A DNA stretch of 64,000 nucleotides from Theobroma cacao (GCF_000208745.1 NC_030857.1:5902746-5966745), one strand, 5' to 3'. Shown: positions 13,119-25,990, counted from the stretch's first letter. The notes: generated by a model not told the origin, from the sequence alone. Numbers and translations: made by a program.

Positions 13119-15730
13119 TGTCGTAACGTGCGGGTCCGGGAACCCGACCGCCAGACGCGGACGAAAATTAAAATGGTTAGGGAGTCGCCACCAATCTTTT
13201 TTTTCTTATCTAGGTATGATTGGTCACCTATTAATCCGATTCTAATCGACGAAGTCCTAAATTAATTTTAGGTCCGTCGAAAGAACAAGAACTGATCTAC
13301 GTTTTTTAGAGACGGATTCGGGAGTACGGTTACAGACGGAGAAGGATTAGCACCTCCATAGCGCTCGTTCCACAAACGATACCATTTAATCTTAAGTTAT
13401 CTTATTATAGTCTACTTTTAATTTAATCCCTACTTATTAATTAAACTTTTATTAAATTGACTGATTGAGTTTTTTTATTTGGTTTTACGTATGCACATGA
13501 TGCAAGCGTAAAATGATGTCATGACTTGTTTATTTTAAATAATAGAGTCGGTAATCTTTTATTGAAAAATCATTCGAAGACCATCCCAACGCTTTGGTGA
13601 AGTCTCGAAATTTTCCTCACCTAGAAATATCCCCGGAAGAACTCGTCTCTACAAGCTCCTAGGGGAAATCCCATCATCAGGATTCCCGTGCCATTTGCAA
13701 AATAAATGTGGCGTGTTATGACAGGATAAAATGCTAATGTCTACATGCACGCGTTTATTGACTTAGGTGATTCATAATTCACCCAACTATGTATTTAAAT
13801 ATTTATCACCTTGTTTATATACTTAGTATTATTTTAATTATTATTATTATTTTTAGAGTTTCCTATTTAAATCTATATTCTTTAACTAGCATAGTGAATT
13901 AATATTCCATCTTATGTATTATTTTCCTTTTTTAATCAAATAAATAATTAATTAAATTAATGGTTAACTTAATTTTATTTAATGATATTTATTTGCTAAT
14001 TAACTAACTACACTAACCTAGATTTAAATGTGATATTATGTAGATTTATTTTTCTCAATATATATTATTATTTTAGCAACGATTATTTGAGTTGATGGGT
14101 ATTGAAATTTGGAGTTCGGATTTATCCCGACGCTTCGGTGAAAATCCGTCTCGAACTTCGCATTTAAAAAAAAATCCACTTAGAAGATGCAACTCTTTAC
14201 CTATCTTAGGTGAAATTTTTCAAATAATCATTTCATTCATTTTTTTTATTTTTATTATTTTATTATTTTTATTTTTTTTATTTCTTCTCATTTACTTATC
14301 ATTATTACTATATTTATTTAAAAAAAAAACAAACTAAATCTATTATGAATTTTCTTATGTTATATATATATATTTCTCTAAACTATGCATCTTTACTATT
14401 ATTTTTTATTATTACTATCATTTTTATTTTTTAATATTAAATATAAGCATTCATATTATATATATATTTCTTTCCTAGAAAAAATAAATGCATTTTAATT
14501 ACAGTGGGCTAAACCCAGGCAAAAAAAGAAGAGTTATACCTTATTGGGTTGCAATTGGCCCAATTCGGAGACCCACAAAAAGCCCGAGTCTGCTGCACTG
14601 GATCTGACTTCCTANATATATATATATTCTCTAAACTATGCATCTTTACTATTATTTTTATTATTACTATCATTTTTATTTTTTAATATTAAATATAAGC
14701 ATTCATATTATATATATATTTCTTTCCTAGAAAAAATAAATGCATTTTAATTACAGTGGGCTAAACCCAGGCAAAAAAAGAAGAGTTATACCTTATTGGG
14801 TTGCAATTGGCCCAATTCGGAGACCCACAAAAAGCCCGAGTCTGCTGCACTGGATCTGACTTCCTAGGTCCACTAAACTGAGCCCAAAATGCACCGTTTG
14901 GAGTGTTTGCTTGGCAGCTTGTGCTCCTCCAAAATGGCGTTGTTTTGGAGACCTTAAACCTAAGTATTTAAGCTTTCTTTTTCTCTTCTCCTCTCATTTT
15001 TGGCCCTTTTTTCTCTCTCTAGTCGTCGGCCTCTCTGCCTTCTCTCTAAAATTTTTCCCCTCTCTCTCTTTCTCTTATGGCCGGCGCTTCCACTGTTTTC
15101 CTCACAGCCAACCAGTGAGACTTCAGCCTCCCTCTCTCCCTCGAAGCCTTCTTTCCTTCCGATAGACGGATCTGGCACTCCCTGCCTCGGTCGACGGTGA
15201 CCCAACCGGGTCTACCTTTTCCCTTGTCGGTGGTCGGTATACCGACCTCGAAAAGCTTTGGCTTCCACTCTCCTTTAGCCGGCACTCCAAAGATCCAACC
15301 CTTCCCTCAAAGCTCACCAATCTCCTTCACTCAAACAAACCCGAATCCAAATCCTAGCCCTCTGCTCTCTCTCATTTTTTTTTGTGTATATGTTCTTGTG
15401 CTTTGTTTTTTGATTGTTGTTTTTTTATTTTTGCCTATGGCTAGGTAGCTTGTTGGTAGATTTAGGATTTTTTTTTTTGGATTTTGATCTCCCTTTTGGT
15501 TTTGCAGGTGGTGCCTTAAAAGCTGGGTTGTCCAAAAATTTGGACAACCCGGCAATGGGGTTCTGGCACCAAGGAGTTGGTGGCCAGAGCCCCATCATGC
15601 ATGGTGGTTGGGGAAGGGATGGCCAGGCATACGCCCAGCCATTTCTTTCTCTCTTTTTATTTATTTATTTATTTTATATTTTTTATTATATATATTTTTT
15701 ATTTTATTATTTTTTTTTGAGGTGTCTACA
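13119..15730 (-). repeat. 3' LTR of the gypsy element (left copy)
   Basis: Read on minus it begins TGTAGACACC and ends GTTACGACA. It contains a CT-rich (minus: GA-rich) block near 14,975-15,110. An internal near-identical duplication of about 250 bp (14,363-14,614 and 14,616-14,867) is joined by a single N at 14,615. That is probably an assembly error, because the other LTR has the segment once. Confidence 0.93.
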
Positions 15731-15732
15731 AT

Positions 15733-15744
15733 TGTCCCTCTTTA
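15733..15744 (-). promoter_or_regulatory. Polypurine tract next to 3' LTR
   Basis: The minus strand reads AAAGAGGGACA immediately before the start of the 3' LTR. This is the position and composition expected of the plus-strand priming site of an LTR retrotransposon. Confidence 0.6.
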
Positions 15745-15835
15745 TACATTCTTGAGAATCAAGGATAATGCAAAGACGTAGACACCACATTTGACTTATC
15801 TCGAAGCTAGTTGATTTAATCAAATCGATCTAGAA

Positions 15836-16410
15836 TCGACTTATCTCAAAATAAGTTCGATTTAAACAAAAATGAAATTTTTAGACTTGATCTAGGCTTG
15901 ACCCATATTAGAACAAATTCGATTAAAATTTCTAGATTTAATTTTGGCTCGACCTATCTCACAACAGGTTCGATTTAAACAAAATTGAACTTCCTAAACT
16001 AAATTTAAGCTCGACCTATCTCATAACAGTTTCGATTTAAACAAAATTAAAATTTTTAGACTTAATCTAGGCTTGACCTATCTCACAACAGATTCGATTT
16101 AAAAATTGAAATTCCTAAACTTAATTTAGGCTCGACCTATCTCATAACAGGTTCGATTTTAACAAAATTAAAATTTTTAGACTTAATCTAGGCTCGACCT
16201 ATCTCACAACATGTTTGATTTAAACAAAATTAAAATTCTTAAACTAAATTTAGGCTCGACCTATCTCATAACAGGTTCGATTTAAAAAAAATTAAAATTT
16301 TTAGACTTAATCTAGGCTCGACTTATCTCACAACAGGTTTGATTAAAACAAAATTAAAATTCCTAAACTAAATTTAGGCTCGACCTATCTCACAACAGGT
16401 TCGATTAAAT
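15836..16410 (-). repeat. Minisatellite in the 3' untranslated part of the gypsy element
   Basis: About ten diverged copies of a roughly 61-62 bp unit sit head to tail. The best marker is CGACCTATCTCACAACAG, repeated with small changes. Successive units alternate between two spacer types (TTTTTAGACTTAATCTAGG and TTCCTAAACTAAATTTAGG), giving a higher-order period near 123 bp. The array lies between integrase and the 3' LTR. Tat/Ogre elements are known to carry variable tandem repeats there. Confidence 0.85.
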
Positions 16411-17326
16411 TCTTTAATGCTAACTTAATTAGATTAACATGAAATGAAAAAACTCAAATCCTTCCATCAAAGTTTTACAATCCCAACACTTTAGGTCAAG
16501 TGAATTTCTACCTTCGAAGCTTGGGACATGAATTAATTTTGATTCTTGTCGGGTGCATGGCTAGACATGTATGCGTGATTGACATGATGAAATGTTTTCA
16601 TGTTTATGATTCATTAAGGCTCCGAGACCCTTCTCTTGTTTCATCCGATTTTTCACTGTAACTCTCGATCTTCTTTGCCTGTTTTCTTTCCTTCTGGAGA
16701 CTTCAGGTAACTCCAGATTTTTCTTAAGTACCCTCTCTTTTGACATTTGACTTTGCCTTAGGTTCGAGGCTCTGCCATTCCTTTTTTTCTCATCATTAAG
16801 TTTTTTGCTGAACAATGAGTGTAATTTCTTACTTAATTAGTTTATTTTTTTTACCAGTCATCATTCATTTCTATGACAATCACTATGTGAATCATGGGAT
16901 GGTAAATAATGAAAGGGTTAAAATAAAGAGGCAAAGGAGAATTTCATATATGAGAAATCAAATAATTCAAGGCAAAGAGAATTTACAGAGCAAACATTAG
17001 ATCTTTAAGTGATGAACACTCAGACCATTCAGAGAAAACAATCTGATATTCGATTTCAAGAATTGTCCTTGATTGATGCTTTGAGCAAATCTGTGGGTTG
17101 CAGACTCCCTAACTTCCCCTGTTTTGTGAAATTGTGGAGCTCCATTCATAATGTATTTCTACCTCAATCTTGTGTCCCATTTAGGCTGACATCTTTAAAT
17201 TTCATTATAACTTCCTGCTTTTCGACCTCAAGCCTCCATTTTTGGGTTTTCAGCATGAGTCTCCTCCTTTAGGTACGAGCTGCCCTTTTTGGGTTTTCAC
17301 CACGAACCCCTTCTGGTTTTTTTTTT

Positions 17327-19555
17327 TTAAGCATAGTACTTCTTTACCGCATCCGCATTTATCGGATTAGGCAAATCTTCCCCATCCATGTCAGCCAAAA
17401 TTAAAGCTCTTCCTGAAAAAACCTTCTTTACCACATACGGTGCTTCCCAATTCGGCATCCATTTTCTCCGAAAATCAGTTTGATTAGGGAGTATTCTCTT
17501 GAAAACCAACTCTCCTTCTCGAAATTGCCTGGGATGAACTTTTTTCTCGTATGCTCTCATCATCCTTCGTTGGTACATCTGGCCATGACAAAGAGCTGCA
17601 AGCCTTTTCTCCTCAATCAGATTCAATTGTTCGTAACGGGAGCGGACCCACTCAGCATCTTCCAATTCTGTTTCCATCAACACTCTCAGTGATGAGATTT
17701 CTACTTCAACAGGTAGAACTGCTTTTGTACTATATACTAATAAATACGGAGTTGCCCCGGTGGAGGTAAGCACAGAAGTTCGATATGCATGCAAGGCAAA
17801 AGGAAGTTTTTCATGCCAGTCTTTATAAACTTCAGTCATCTTTTCGACAATATTTTTGATATTTTTATTGGCTGCCTCTACCGCTCCGTTCATCTTCGGA
17901 CGGTAAGTTATCGAGTTATGATGTTTGATCTTGAATTTAGTGCAAACCTCCTTCACCATCGCACCATTCAAATTGCTTGCATTATCAGTGATGATCCTTT
18001 CCGGTAGCCCATACCGACATATGATCTCCTTTTGGATGAACTTGCACACCACCTTTTGTGTCACATTGGCATAGGAAGCTGCTTCTACCCATTTCGTGAA
18101 ATAATCAATGGCCACCAATATGAATCGATGTCCATTAGAGGCTTTCGGCGTAATAAGCCCAATCACATCCATTCCCCACATTGAAAATGATCAATGTGCT
18201 ATGAAAATGTGCAATGGGGCTGGTGGAGCATGGATTCTATCAGCGTAAACTTGACACTTGTGGCATTTTCGAGCAAAGTTTATGCAGTCTAATTCCAATG
18301 TCAACCAATAATAACCAGCTCTCATAATTTGTCTAGCCAACATATGTCCATTAGCATGAGCTCCACAAGTTCCTTCGTGGACTTCTTTCATTATTTTGTT
18401 GTCTTCCGTAATATCCACACATCTCAAGAGTACTTGATCTGGACTCCTTTTGTAGAGCACTTCTCCGCTAAGGAAGAAACCCATTGCTAATCTTCTAAGA
18501 GTTCGCTTGTCATTGTCCGTGACATTCTCAGGATATGCCTGGTGCTGGATGTATGGCATGATATCATGATACCACGGCTTACCATCAACCTCTTCCTCAA
18601 CATTCAAGCAGTGTACAGAGACTTCACGGACTTCTAAATCAAAAGGGCGTACATCAGTCGCTTCTTTTATTTTGAACATCGCTGCGAGGGTGGCCAAAGC
18701 ATCAGCAATCTGATTCTCTTCTCGAGGCAAATGGTTGAAGCTGATTTCTTTGAACTGTTTGCTTAATTCTATAACCAACTTTTTATATGGAACTAGTTTA
18801 GAATCTCTAGTTTCCTATTCACCTCTCATTTGACATATCACCAAAGCCGAATCTTCGTAAACATCTATCATGTCAGCCTTCATCTCGATTGCTGCTTGTA
18901 ATCCCATTACCAACACTTCATACTCCGCCATATTATTAGTACAATTGAAATTTAATCTCGTTGTGGCTGGATAATACTTTCCATTTGGAGAAATCAACAC
19001 TGCCCCAATTCCGTGCCCCAAAGTATTGGATGCTCCATTAAAATACATCTTCCATAGATTAAGTTCATTGGAATCATCATTTTCTATGTGCAAGACGACC
19101 ATCAAATCTTCATCTGGAAAATCGAAACTTATAGATTCATAATCCTCATTAGCTCGATCTGCAAGGAAATCGGCGATGGCGCTCCCTTTGATTGATTTTT
19201 GGGATACATACACAATATCATACTCAGACAATAGCACTTGCCATCGAGCTATTCTTCCAAACAGGTAGGGTTTTTCAAAAATATACTTGATGGGATCTAA
19301 TTTCGTCACAAACCATGTTGTGTGATACAACATATACTGTCGGAGCCTCTGGACAGTCCATGCTAGCGCACAACACATCTTTTCGATCGCAGAATATTTG
19401 GACTCATACTTCGTGAATTTCTTGCTCAAGTAATATACGGCCCGTTCTTTCTTCCCCGTTTCATCATGTTGTCTCAATACACATCCCATAGAATTCTTGT
19501 TCACAGTCAAATACAAAATAAGAGGTTTTCTAACCATCGGTGGCACCAACACCGG
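17327..19555 (-). pseudogene. Gypsy pol remnant: RNase H, second RNase H, integrase
   Basis: One continuous minus-strand frame broken by two in-frame stops: TAG at 18,815-18,817 (where relatives have Trp before ETRD) and TGA at 18,191-18,193. In order: the RT-linked RNase H region (from LYLTVNKNSMG); an archaeal-type second RNase H starting MYFNGASN; the integrase HHCC zinc domain (HEGTCGAHANGH then CHKCQ); and the integrase core with all three acidic residues visible (GMDVIG, TDNASN, NGAVEAANKN). A C-terminal region ends KKYYA. The second RNase H has Asn where its first catalytic Asp is expected (FDGAS in relatives). Everything N-terminal of the RT C-terminus is deleted; the frame fades out just right of 19,555. 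Confidence 0.93.
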
Positions 19556-19767
19556 AGTAGTGTGTGAGAAGGAATATATTGACCTTGGACCAATAATTTC
19601 ACATTCCCCTTATCCTAAATTTCCCGTAATTATTAAAAATAGTGAAGTAATAATAGCAAAATAACTGAATGCATTAAACAAAAATATGCAAAATTGATGC
19701 TAGGGAAAACAACAAATTATTTAAGGCTTAAGATAACTTATGATTAATTAATGGTTTGACTCTCGAT

Positions 19768-19786
19768 GTCCCCAGTGGAGTAGCCA
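19768..19786 (-). promoter_or_regulatory. Primer-binding site of the gypsy element
   Basis: Two bases inside the 5' LTR end, the minus strand reads TGGCTACTCCACTGGGGAC. The leading TGG complements a tRNA CCA tail, and the position is right for a minus-strand primer site. I have not assigned the tRNA. Confidence 0.65.
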
Positions 19787-19788
19787 TC

Positions 19789-21186
19789 TGTCGTAACATG
19801 CCGGTCCGGGAACCCGACCTCCAGACGCGGGCGAAAATTAAAATGGTTAGGGAGTTGCCATCAATCTTTTTTTTCTTATCTAGGTGTGATTGGTCACTTA
19901 TTAATCCGATTCTAATCGACGAAGTCCTTAATTAATTTTAGGTCCGTCGAAAGAACGAGAACTGATCTACGTTGTTTAGAGACAGGTTCGGGAGTACGGT
20001 TACGCACGGAGAAGGGTTAGCACCTCCATAGCGCCCGTTCCACGAACGGTACCATTTAATCTTAAGTTATCTTATTATAGCCTACCTTTAATTTAATCAC
20101 TACTTATTAATTAAATTTTTATTAAATTGACTGACTGAGTTTTTTTATTTGGTTTTACGTATGCACATGATGCAAGCATAAAATGATGTCATGACTTGTT
20201 TATTTTAAATAATTGAGTCGGTAATCTTTTATTGGAAAATCATTCGAAGACCATCCCAACGCTTTGGTGAAGTCTCGAAATTTTTCTCACATAGAGATAT
20301 CCCCGGAAGAACTCGTCTCTACAAGCTCCTCAGGAAAATCCCATCATCGGAATTCTCGCGCCATTTACAAAATAAATGTAGCGTGCTATGACAGGATAAA
20401 ATGCTGATGTCTACATGCACGCGTTTATTGACTTAGGTGATTCATAATTCACCCAACTATGTATTTAAATATTTATCACATTGTTTATATACTTAGTATT
20501 ATTTAATTATTTATTATTATTTTTTAGAGTTTCCTATTTAAATCTATATTCTTTAACTAGCATAGTGAATTAATATTCCATCTTATGTATTATTTTCCTT
20601 TTTTAATCAAATAAATAATTAATTAAATTAATGGTTAACTTAATTTTATTTAATGATATTTATTTGCTAATTAACTAACTACACTAACCTAGATTTAAAT
20701 GTGATATTATGTAGATTTATTTTTCTCAATATATATTATTATTTTAGCAACGATTATTTGAGTTGATGGGTATTGAAATTTGGAGTTCGGATTTATCCCG
20801 ACGCTTCGGTGAAAATCCGTCTCGAACTTCGCATTAAAAAAAAAATCCACTTAGAAGATGCAACTCTTTACCTATCTTAGGTGAAATTTTTCAAATAATC
20901 ATTTCATTCATTTTTTTTATTTTTATTATTTTATTATTTTTATTTTTTTTATTTCTTCTCATTTACTTATCATTATTACTATATTTATTTAAAAAAAAAA
21001 CAAACTAAATCTATTATGAATTTTCTTATGTTATATATATATATTTCTCTAAACTATGCATCTTTACTATTATTTTTTATTATTACTATCATTTTTATTT
21101 TTTAATATTAAATATAAGCATTCATATTATATATATATTTCTTTCCTAGAAAAAATAAATGCATTTTAATTNNNNNNNNNTAATTT

Positions 21187-21226
<40 letters not shown>

Positions 21227-22274
21227 CTTTTCTAAAAAAAATAAATGCATTTTAATTAAAGTGGGCTCGACCCAATACTAACTAAAATAAACCCAAGCAA
21301 AAAAAGAAGAGTTATACCTTATTGGGTTGCAATTGGCCCAATTCGGAGACCCACAAAAAGCCCGAGTCTGCTACACTGGATCTGACTTCCTAGGTCCACT
21401 AAACTGAGCCTAAAACGCACCATTTGGAGTGTTTGTTTGGCAACTTGTGCTCCTCCAAAACGACATCGTTTTGGAGACCTTAAACCTAAGTTTTTAAGCT
21501 TTCTTTTTCTCTTCTCCTCTCATTTTTTGCCCTCTTTTCTCTCTCTAGCCGCCGGCCTCTCTGCCTTCTCTCTAAAATTTTTCCCCTCTCTCTCTCTTTC
21601 TCTTATGGCTGGCGCTTCCACCGTTTTCCTCACCGTCGACCGATGAGACTTCAGCCTCCCTCTCTCCCTCAAAGCCTTCTTTCCTTCCGATCGACGGATC
21701 TAGCACTCCCTGCCTCGGTCGACGGTGACCCAACAGGGTCTACCCTTTCCCTTGTCGGTGGCTGGTATACCGACCTCGAAAAGCTTTGGCTTCCACTCTC
21801 CTTTAGCCGGCACTCCAAAGATCCAACACTTCCTTCAAAACTCACCAATCTCCCTCACTCAAACAAACCCGAATCCAAATCCTAGCCCCCTACTCTCTCT
21901 CATTTTTTTTGTTTTTTTGTATATATGTTATTGTGCTTTGTTTTTTGATTGTTGTTTTTTTATTTTTGCCTGTGGCTAGGTAGCTTGCTGGTAGATTTAG
22001 GATTTTTTTTTTTTTGGATTTTGATCTCTCTTTTGGTTTTGCAGGTGGTGTCCTTAAAAGCTAGGTTGTCCAAAAATTTGGACAACCCAGCAATGGAGTT
22101 CTGGCACCAAGGAGTTAGTGGCCGAGCCCCATCATGCATGGTGGTTGGGGAAGGGATGGCCAGGCATACGCCCAGTCATTTCTTTCTCTCTTTTTATTTA
22201 TTTATTTTTTATTTTATTATATATTTTTTATTATATATTTTTTTTATTATATTATTTTTTTTGAGGTGTCTACA
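19789..22274 (-). repeat. 5' LTR of the gypsy element (right copy)
   Basis: Partner of 13,119-15,730. It contains a 9-base N gap at 21,172-21,180 beside an (AT)n tract. It also holds about 25 bp (CGACCCAATACTAAC and following) absent from the left copy. In the first 75 bp I count six differences from the left LTR, mostly C/G to T/A changes. This suggests an old, methylated insertion. Confidence 0.92.
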
Positions 22275-22279
22275 TGGAT

Positions 22280-23900
22280 AATGACCTGTCATACTAATTT
22301 ATTACTTAATTTCATAAGAAAAGAAAAATTAGCAAGTTTACTTAAAGTTCAAATGTGTTGTGGGGATTTTTTTTTTCAAAAAGAAGTTTGAAACACATAA
22401 ATGAAGTAATGCTTCTCTAAATGTCTTCCCCACATATTTGACCTTGACAGAAAAAGGCTCAAATAGGAAATTGCATTGCGAAGTCAAGGGGATTGAACTT
22501 GGGTTTTGAAGTAAAGCATGCTATGTTTGATAGAAATGTATTGGTTCGGCCCTCCCATTTTTGTTCATGATCAGAAATTTCTATGCTTTCCAACTTTCTG
22601 TTTCGTTAATGGCCGCTTGTTACCACTAAATTTCCCTAAAATATTGGTAAGTCTAAAAATTTAAATATCTAATCTATGTGATTGAATCTTAACAGATCGA
22701 ATAATTGCTTTTTGCATTTTGATTTCACATTAATCATATTAAGGTAAAAGAAAAATAATTAATTAAAATGAGGATTTAATTTATCATGAAATGAAACTAA
22801 GATGTCGATTCAATTTTTCAGAAAGTCTTTAAATTTGCTCAAAATTTTGAAGATTTCAAATTGAAACTTATTGTCAGTTTTATGGCTTGTATACTTATCA
22901 CTCTTTTGACACAATTACTTGGAAACTTGAAAGTGTTAATTCTTCCGCTTGAATATATATATAATATATTTATGTAGTCCAGTCCAATTAACTGAACCTT
23001 GATAGGCCGAAGAACAAGAGAGGCCAAATCCAGGTAATGTAGGCTCAGAGCCTGAGACCACTAAAAACCCTTTCCAACGAGCAGGCCGAAGGGTTTCATT
23101 CTAAACCAGACCACCACCGACTCTGGTCAATGCATGGACTTACAACCTCAAGTTCCTTTTTCTTGTGGCCAAGGCCCAAATATTGAGCACTAATAATAAC
23201 CAATTTTTGTTATTTTCCTAGGTTTCTTGAGAAACAACGGCTCCTCTTTCGAGGTGTCACTATTTTTGTACAAGTGAATATTGGCATCTATTTTATCAGG
23301 AATCCCAGAAAGCAAGATAGTGTTTAGCTGGAAACAACTTGTGAGGGAAATAGACTTCCATTCGTTGGTGAGATAGCAACCCAATATATATATGGTACCT
23401 TTGCCAAGTTGATAAAGAAAGTGAATTATAGTGCTACCCTACCTTGAGTTTGTATTCCATACAATATCAAGTAAATTTATATAATCATAGTCTAATAAAA
23501 ATTTCTAAAAAACATTACAACATATATTACCCATTCCTGATATCTAGACTCATGTTATATTAGTACATTTACAATCTTTCTTTCAAAAAGCTACATCTTG
23601 ATCCAAGGCACGATAGGAGTTTTTTCTTTTTGCAATATGTCAGCAAGTCTTAAAGGAGAGATGAGGCTTGAATCTTAACTCTCAACTGCCTTAATAAGGA
23701 ACACGTATTAATCGTTAGGCCGAATCACCTTATCAGCAACGAAGCAAGAGAATAATTTAAGCAACCTTGTCAAATTTGAGGGCGAGAATCAGCATACTGT
23801 CAACCAAAAGGGAGGATAAGAACCTTTAAGCGTATCTGACATTCTTTTCACTTCAACTTTATGTCGACACAAAGGTGCCAGTGCCACCTTGCCAAAAAAG
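22280..23900. other. Intergenic region between gypsy element and CML gene
   Basis: No gene recognised. It is AT-rich, with a GC-richer patch near 23,030-23,140. Only short random frames are present. The final 80 bp are the presumed CML promoter. Confidence 0.55.
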
Positions 23901-23911
23901 AAATATGCGAT

Positions 23912-23938
23912 CCAATCTTTTCCGCTAGTTATTTATAG
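23912..23938 (+). promoter_or_regulatory. CCAAT and TATA-like elements of the CML gene
   Basis: CCAAT at 23,912-23,916 is followed by TATTTATAG at 23,930-23,938, about 50 bp before the ATG. If used, the 5' UTR would be very short (about 20-25 nt). A short out-of-frame upstream ATG lies at about 23,965. Confidence 0.4.
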
Positions 23939-23984
23939 GAAGGGAGCGAGGCAAAGGTAAGTTGAATGGTAAAATTTAAGCTCC

Positions 23985-24458
23985 ATGGCTCAACCGGGTT
24001 CTTTGTCTGCAGAAACTGAGACACTGAGCCATGTCCTGGGTCTGGTGGAGGCATTCAGAGCATTTGATGCAGACAACGATCGAGCAATCAATGCTGCGGA
24101 GCTGGGTGGAATCCTGGGTTCGCTTGGTTACAACGCTAGTGAACAAGATGTAACGGCAATGATGCAACAAGGAGACACTAACAAGGATGGATTGCTGAGC
24201 ATCGAAGAGTTCCTGGAGATGAACACGAAGGACATGGAACTCGGGGACCTTGCAAGTTTTCTCAGGAGCGCTTTCCAGGCTTTTGATGTTGATGGGGAAG
24301 AGGCTGTGACAGCGACGGAGTTATATCAAATCCTGGGGAATCTTGGAGTTGAGTTGTCCCTGGAGGAATGCCAGGGGGTTATTGCTTCCATGGATGCAGA
24401 TGGCGATGGAGCTGTTAGCTTTGAGGACTTCAAACTAATAGTTAATTCCCTCCTCTAG
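23985..24458 (+). CDS. Calmodulin-like EF-hand protein (CML), intronless
   Basis: 157 residues with four EF-hand-type loops: 28-39 (DADNDRAINAAE), 64-75 (DTNKDGLLSIEE), 101-112 (DVDGEEAVTATE) and 137-148 (DADGDGAVSFED). It presumably acts as a cytosolic or nuclear Ca2+ sensor that relays to target proteins. Loop 2 is fully canonical. Loop 1 has Arg in place of the usual Gly at position 6. Loop 3 has Glu at positions 5 and 6. Loop 4 has Asp instead of Glu at position 12, which often favours Mg2+ or weakens Ca2+ binding. So perhaps only loop 2 is a strong Ca2+ site. A single exon is normal for plant CMLs. The start is supported by an ATGG context and by homology beginning within a few residues. 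The exact CML number cannot be given. Confidence 0.92.
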   Translation: MAQPGSLSAETETLSHVLGLVEAFRAFDADNDRAINAAELGGILGSLGYNASEQDVTAMMQQGDTNKDGLLSIEEFLEMNTKDMELGDLASFLRSAFQAFDVDGEEAVTATELYQILGNLGVELSLEECQGVIASMDADGDGAVSFEDFKLIVNSLL

Positions 24459-25990
24459 ATCAAACTTCAATTCCCGCGTGTTTTAATTAATTAAACAAAT
24501 CATGTTTACTATCTAGGTCTCCGGGCGCTTTCAGTCCATGCATGGGAAACAAGAAAGTCAAGAACATATGTATACTAGCAAAAGTCCTTTTATGTTATTT
24601 AGAATTTCTCTTTCTATAAAGTCATGAACTTAATTTAATAGATCGAAGTGAACAAGTGCTCCTTCATGTCTCCCATAGAGAGCTTTTTCTGTAAAATAAA
24701 TCTACAATTCTCCATCATTAATCTCCACTATGGTTCCCTAATTAAAGGCCTATAACTTTTTTTTTTGTGGGAGAGAGTCCCAAAACTTTAAGGCAAGTTA
24801 CTATTATTTCAATATATATTTAGAGAACCAAGTTGAAAATTCCTTTTTACGTAGAGAACCAGAAACAATAAGAACTGAACGATAAGGTCAAAGCTAAGAA
24901 TCGTGTTAGTTAACAGGCTAGCCTGCTATTCCGTAAAGAATGAAAACAAGTACAGAACTTGCATACAGAAGAACACGAATAATGAACTTCCGTATCCAAC
25001 AAAATAAAATAAAACATACATAAGGCAATTTGAGGTTTGAAGTGAACCTAGCTCGCTCCAGAGTTGGCTAATTTCAGACCTGATCTATCAATATACTAAT
25101 CGATCAATGGCAAAGAGTACATATTAAAAGGAGTACTGAAAGATCATATGAAGATCATCTGTTACTTGTTCAACCTGATCTGTCCAAAGGACAAGCTTAG
25201 GCTACAACAAATATAGGATCTGATTTTTCTTATCATTACGTAGCTTGCAGGAAGTAGTAATATTTATGTACATTTTTTTTTGTCTTTTGCATGTATGAAA
25301 AGACAAAACTCAATTTAATTATTCACAAATGTATTGTGGTTGGAGTTAATTTGGGGGGGTTGGAATCGTATTATGAACCATCTCTTCAACACGTGATTGA
25401 CTAGTAAGATGAAACATGAAAAAGCCACACTAGGAGTTTGAGCTGGTAGCCCTGTCTAGAAATATACCTGGATCACATTTGCCTGGCAAGTAAAACAAAA
25501 GAAAAACGCAACCCGAAATGCACAGGTAAAAGGACTGAATAATTAGTACTTGAGCTAAACCCCGATTGTCAGGACCTCATTGGGTTTGAGGTTCCACAAA
25601 TTTGAAGGGTAATGGAATAATGGCCTTGGCCTAGCATTGCTGGTCCTCGCGCTGGCCAACCATTAACTGCCTTCCAGTAACTTCATCCTTATCCAATACT
25701 TCAGTCAAACTTTTAAAAATAGAAGCAACATGTGATTTATTGCCCCGAAACATCAAATCTTGAGAAGCGACTAGGGGTTGTTTCGTAATTTAAAACTAGA
25801 AAGAACGACCACAAAAAATCCTAGTTGCAGTAGGGGTTCCTGTGCTCCTCTCTTGAAGGCGGCAAAATGTTGGTAATTTATTGTTCTCCCAATTCTCCAA
25901 GAAACGTGAAAGAAAGCCTACAGCATTATTCATGTTTCTTCGCCGTAAATGCCCCAAAAGTCTCTCTCTCTCTTTTGCTGGTCTTCCTGC
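24459..25990. other. Intergenic region between CML and 6-phosphogluconolactonase-like genes
   Basis: CML 3' UTR and AT-rich spacer. I see no further gene, RNA gene or clear repeat. Confidence 0.55.

Larger units (their letters stand above)
13119..22274 (-). mobile_element. Ty3/gypsy LTR retrotransposon, Tat-like, defective
   Basis: A 9.16-kb insertion flanked by the 5-bp target duplication TGGAT (13,114-13,118 and 22,275-22,279). On the plus strand both LTRs start TGTCGTAAC and end GGTGTCTACA. The coding strand is minus, so the right LTR is the element's 5' LTR. The internal part is only about 4.06 kb. It has a primer-binding site, a short leader, then directly the C-terminal RT/RNase H region, a second RNase H, and integrase. 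gag, protease and the RT catalytic core are missing. Two RNase H domains in tandem are characteristic of the Tat lineage (including Ogre). It cannot move on its own. Confidence 0.93.

Noticed and set aside
22480..22520. B-box-like AAGTTCAATCCCC on minus
   Set aside because: No A-box at suitable distance and no stems, so a chance match.
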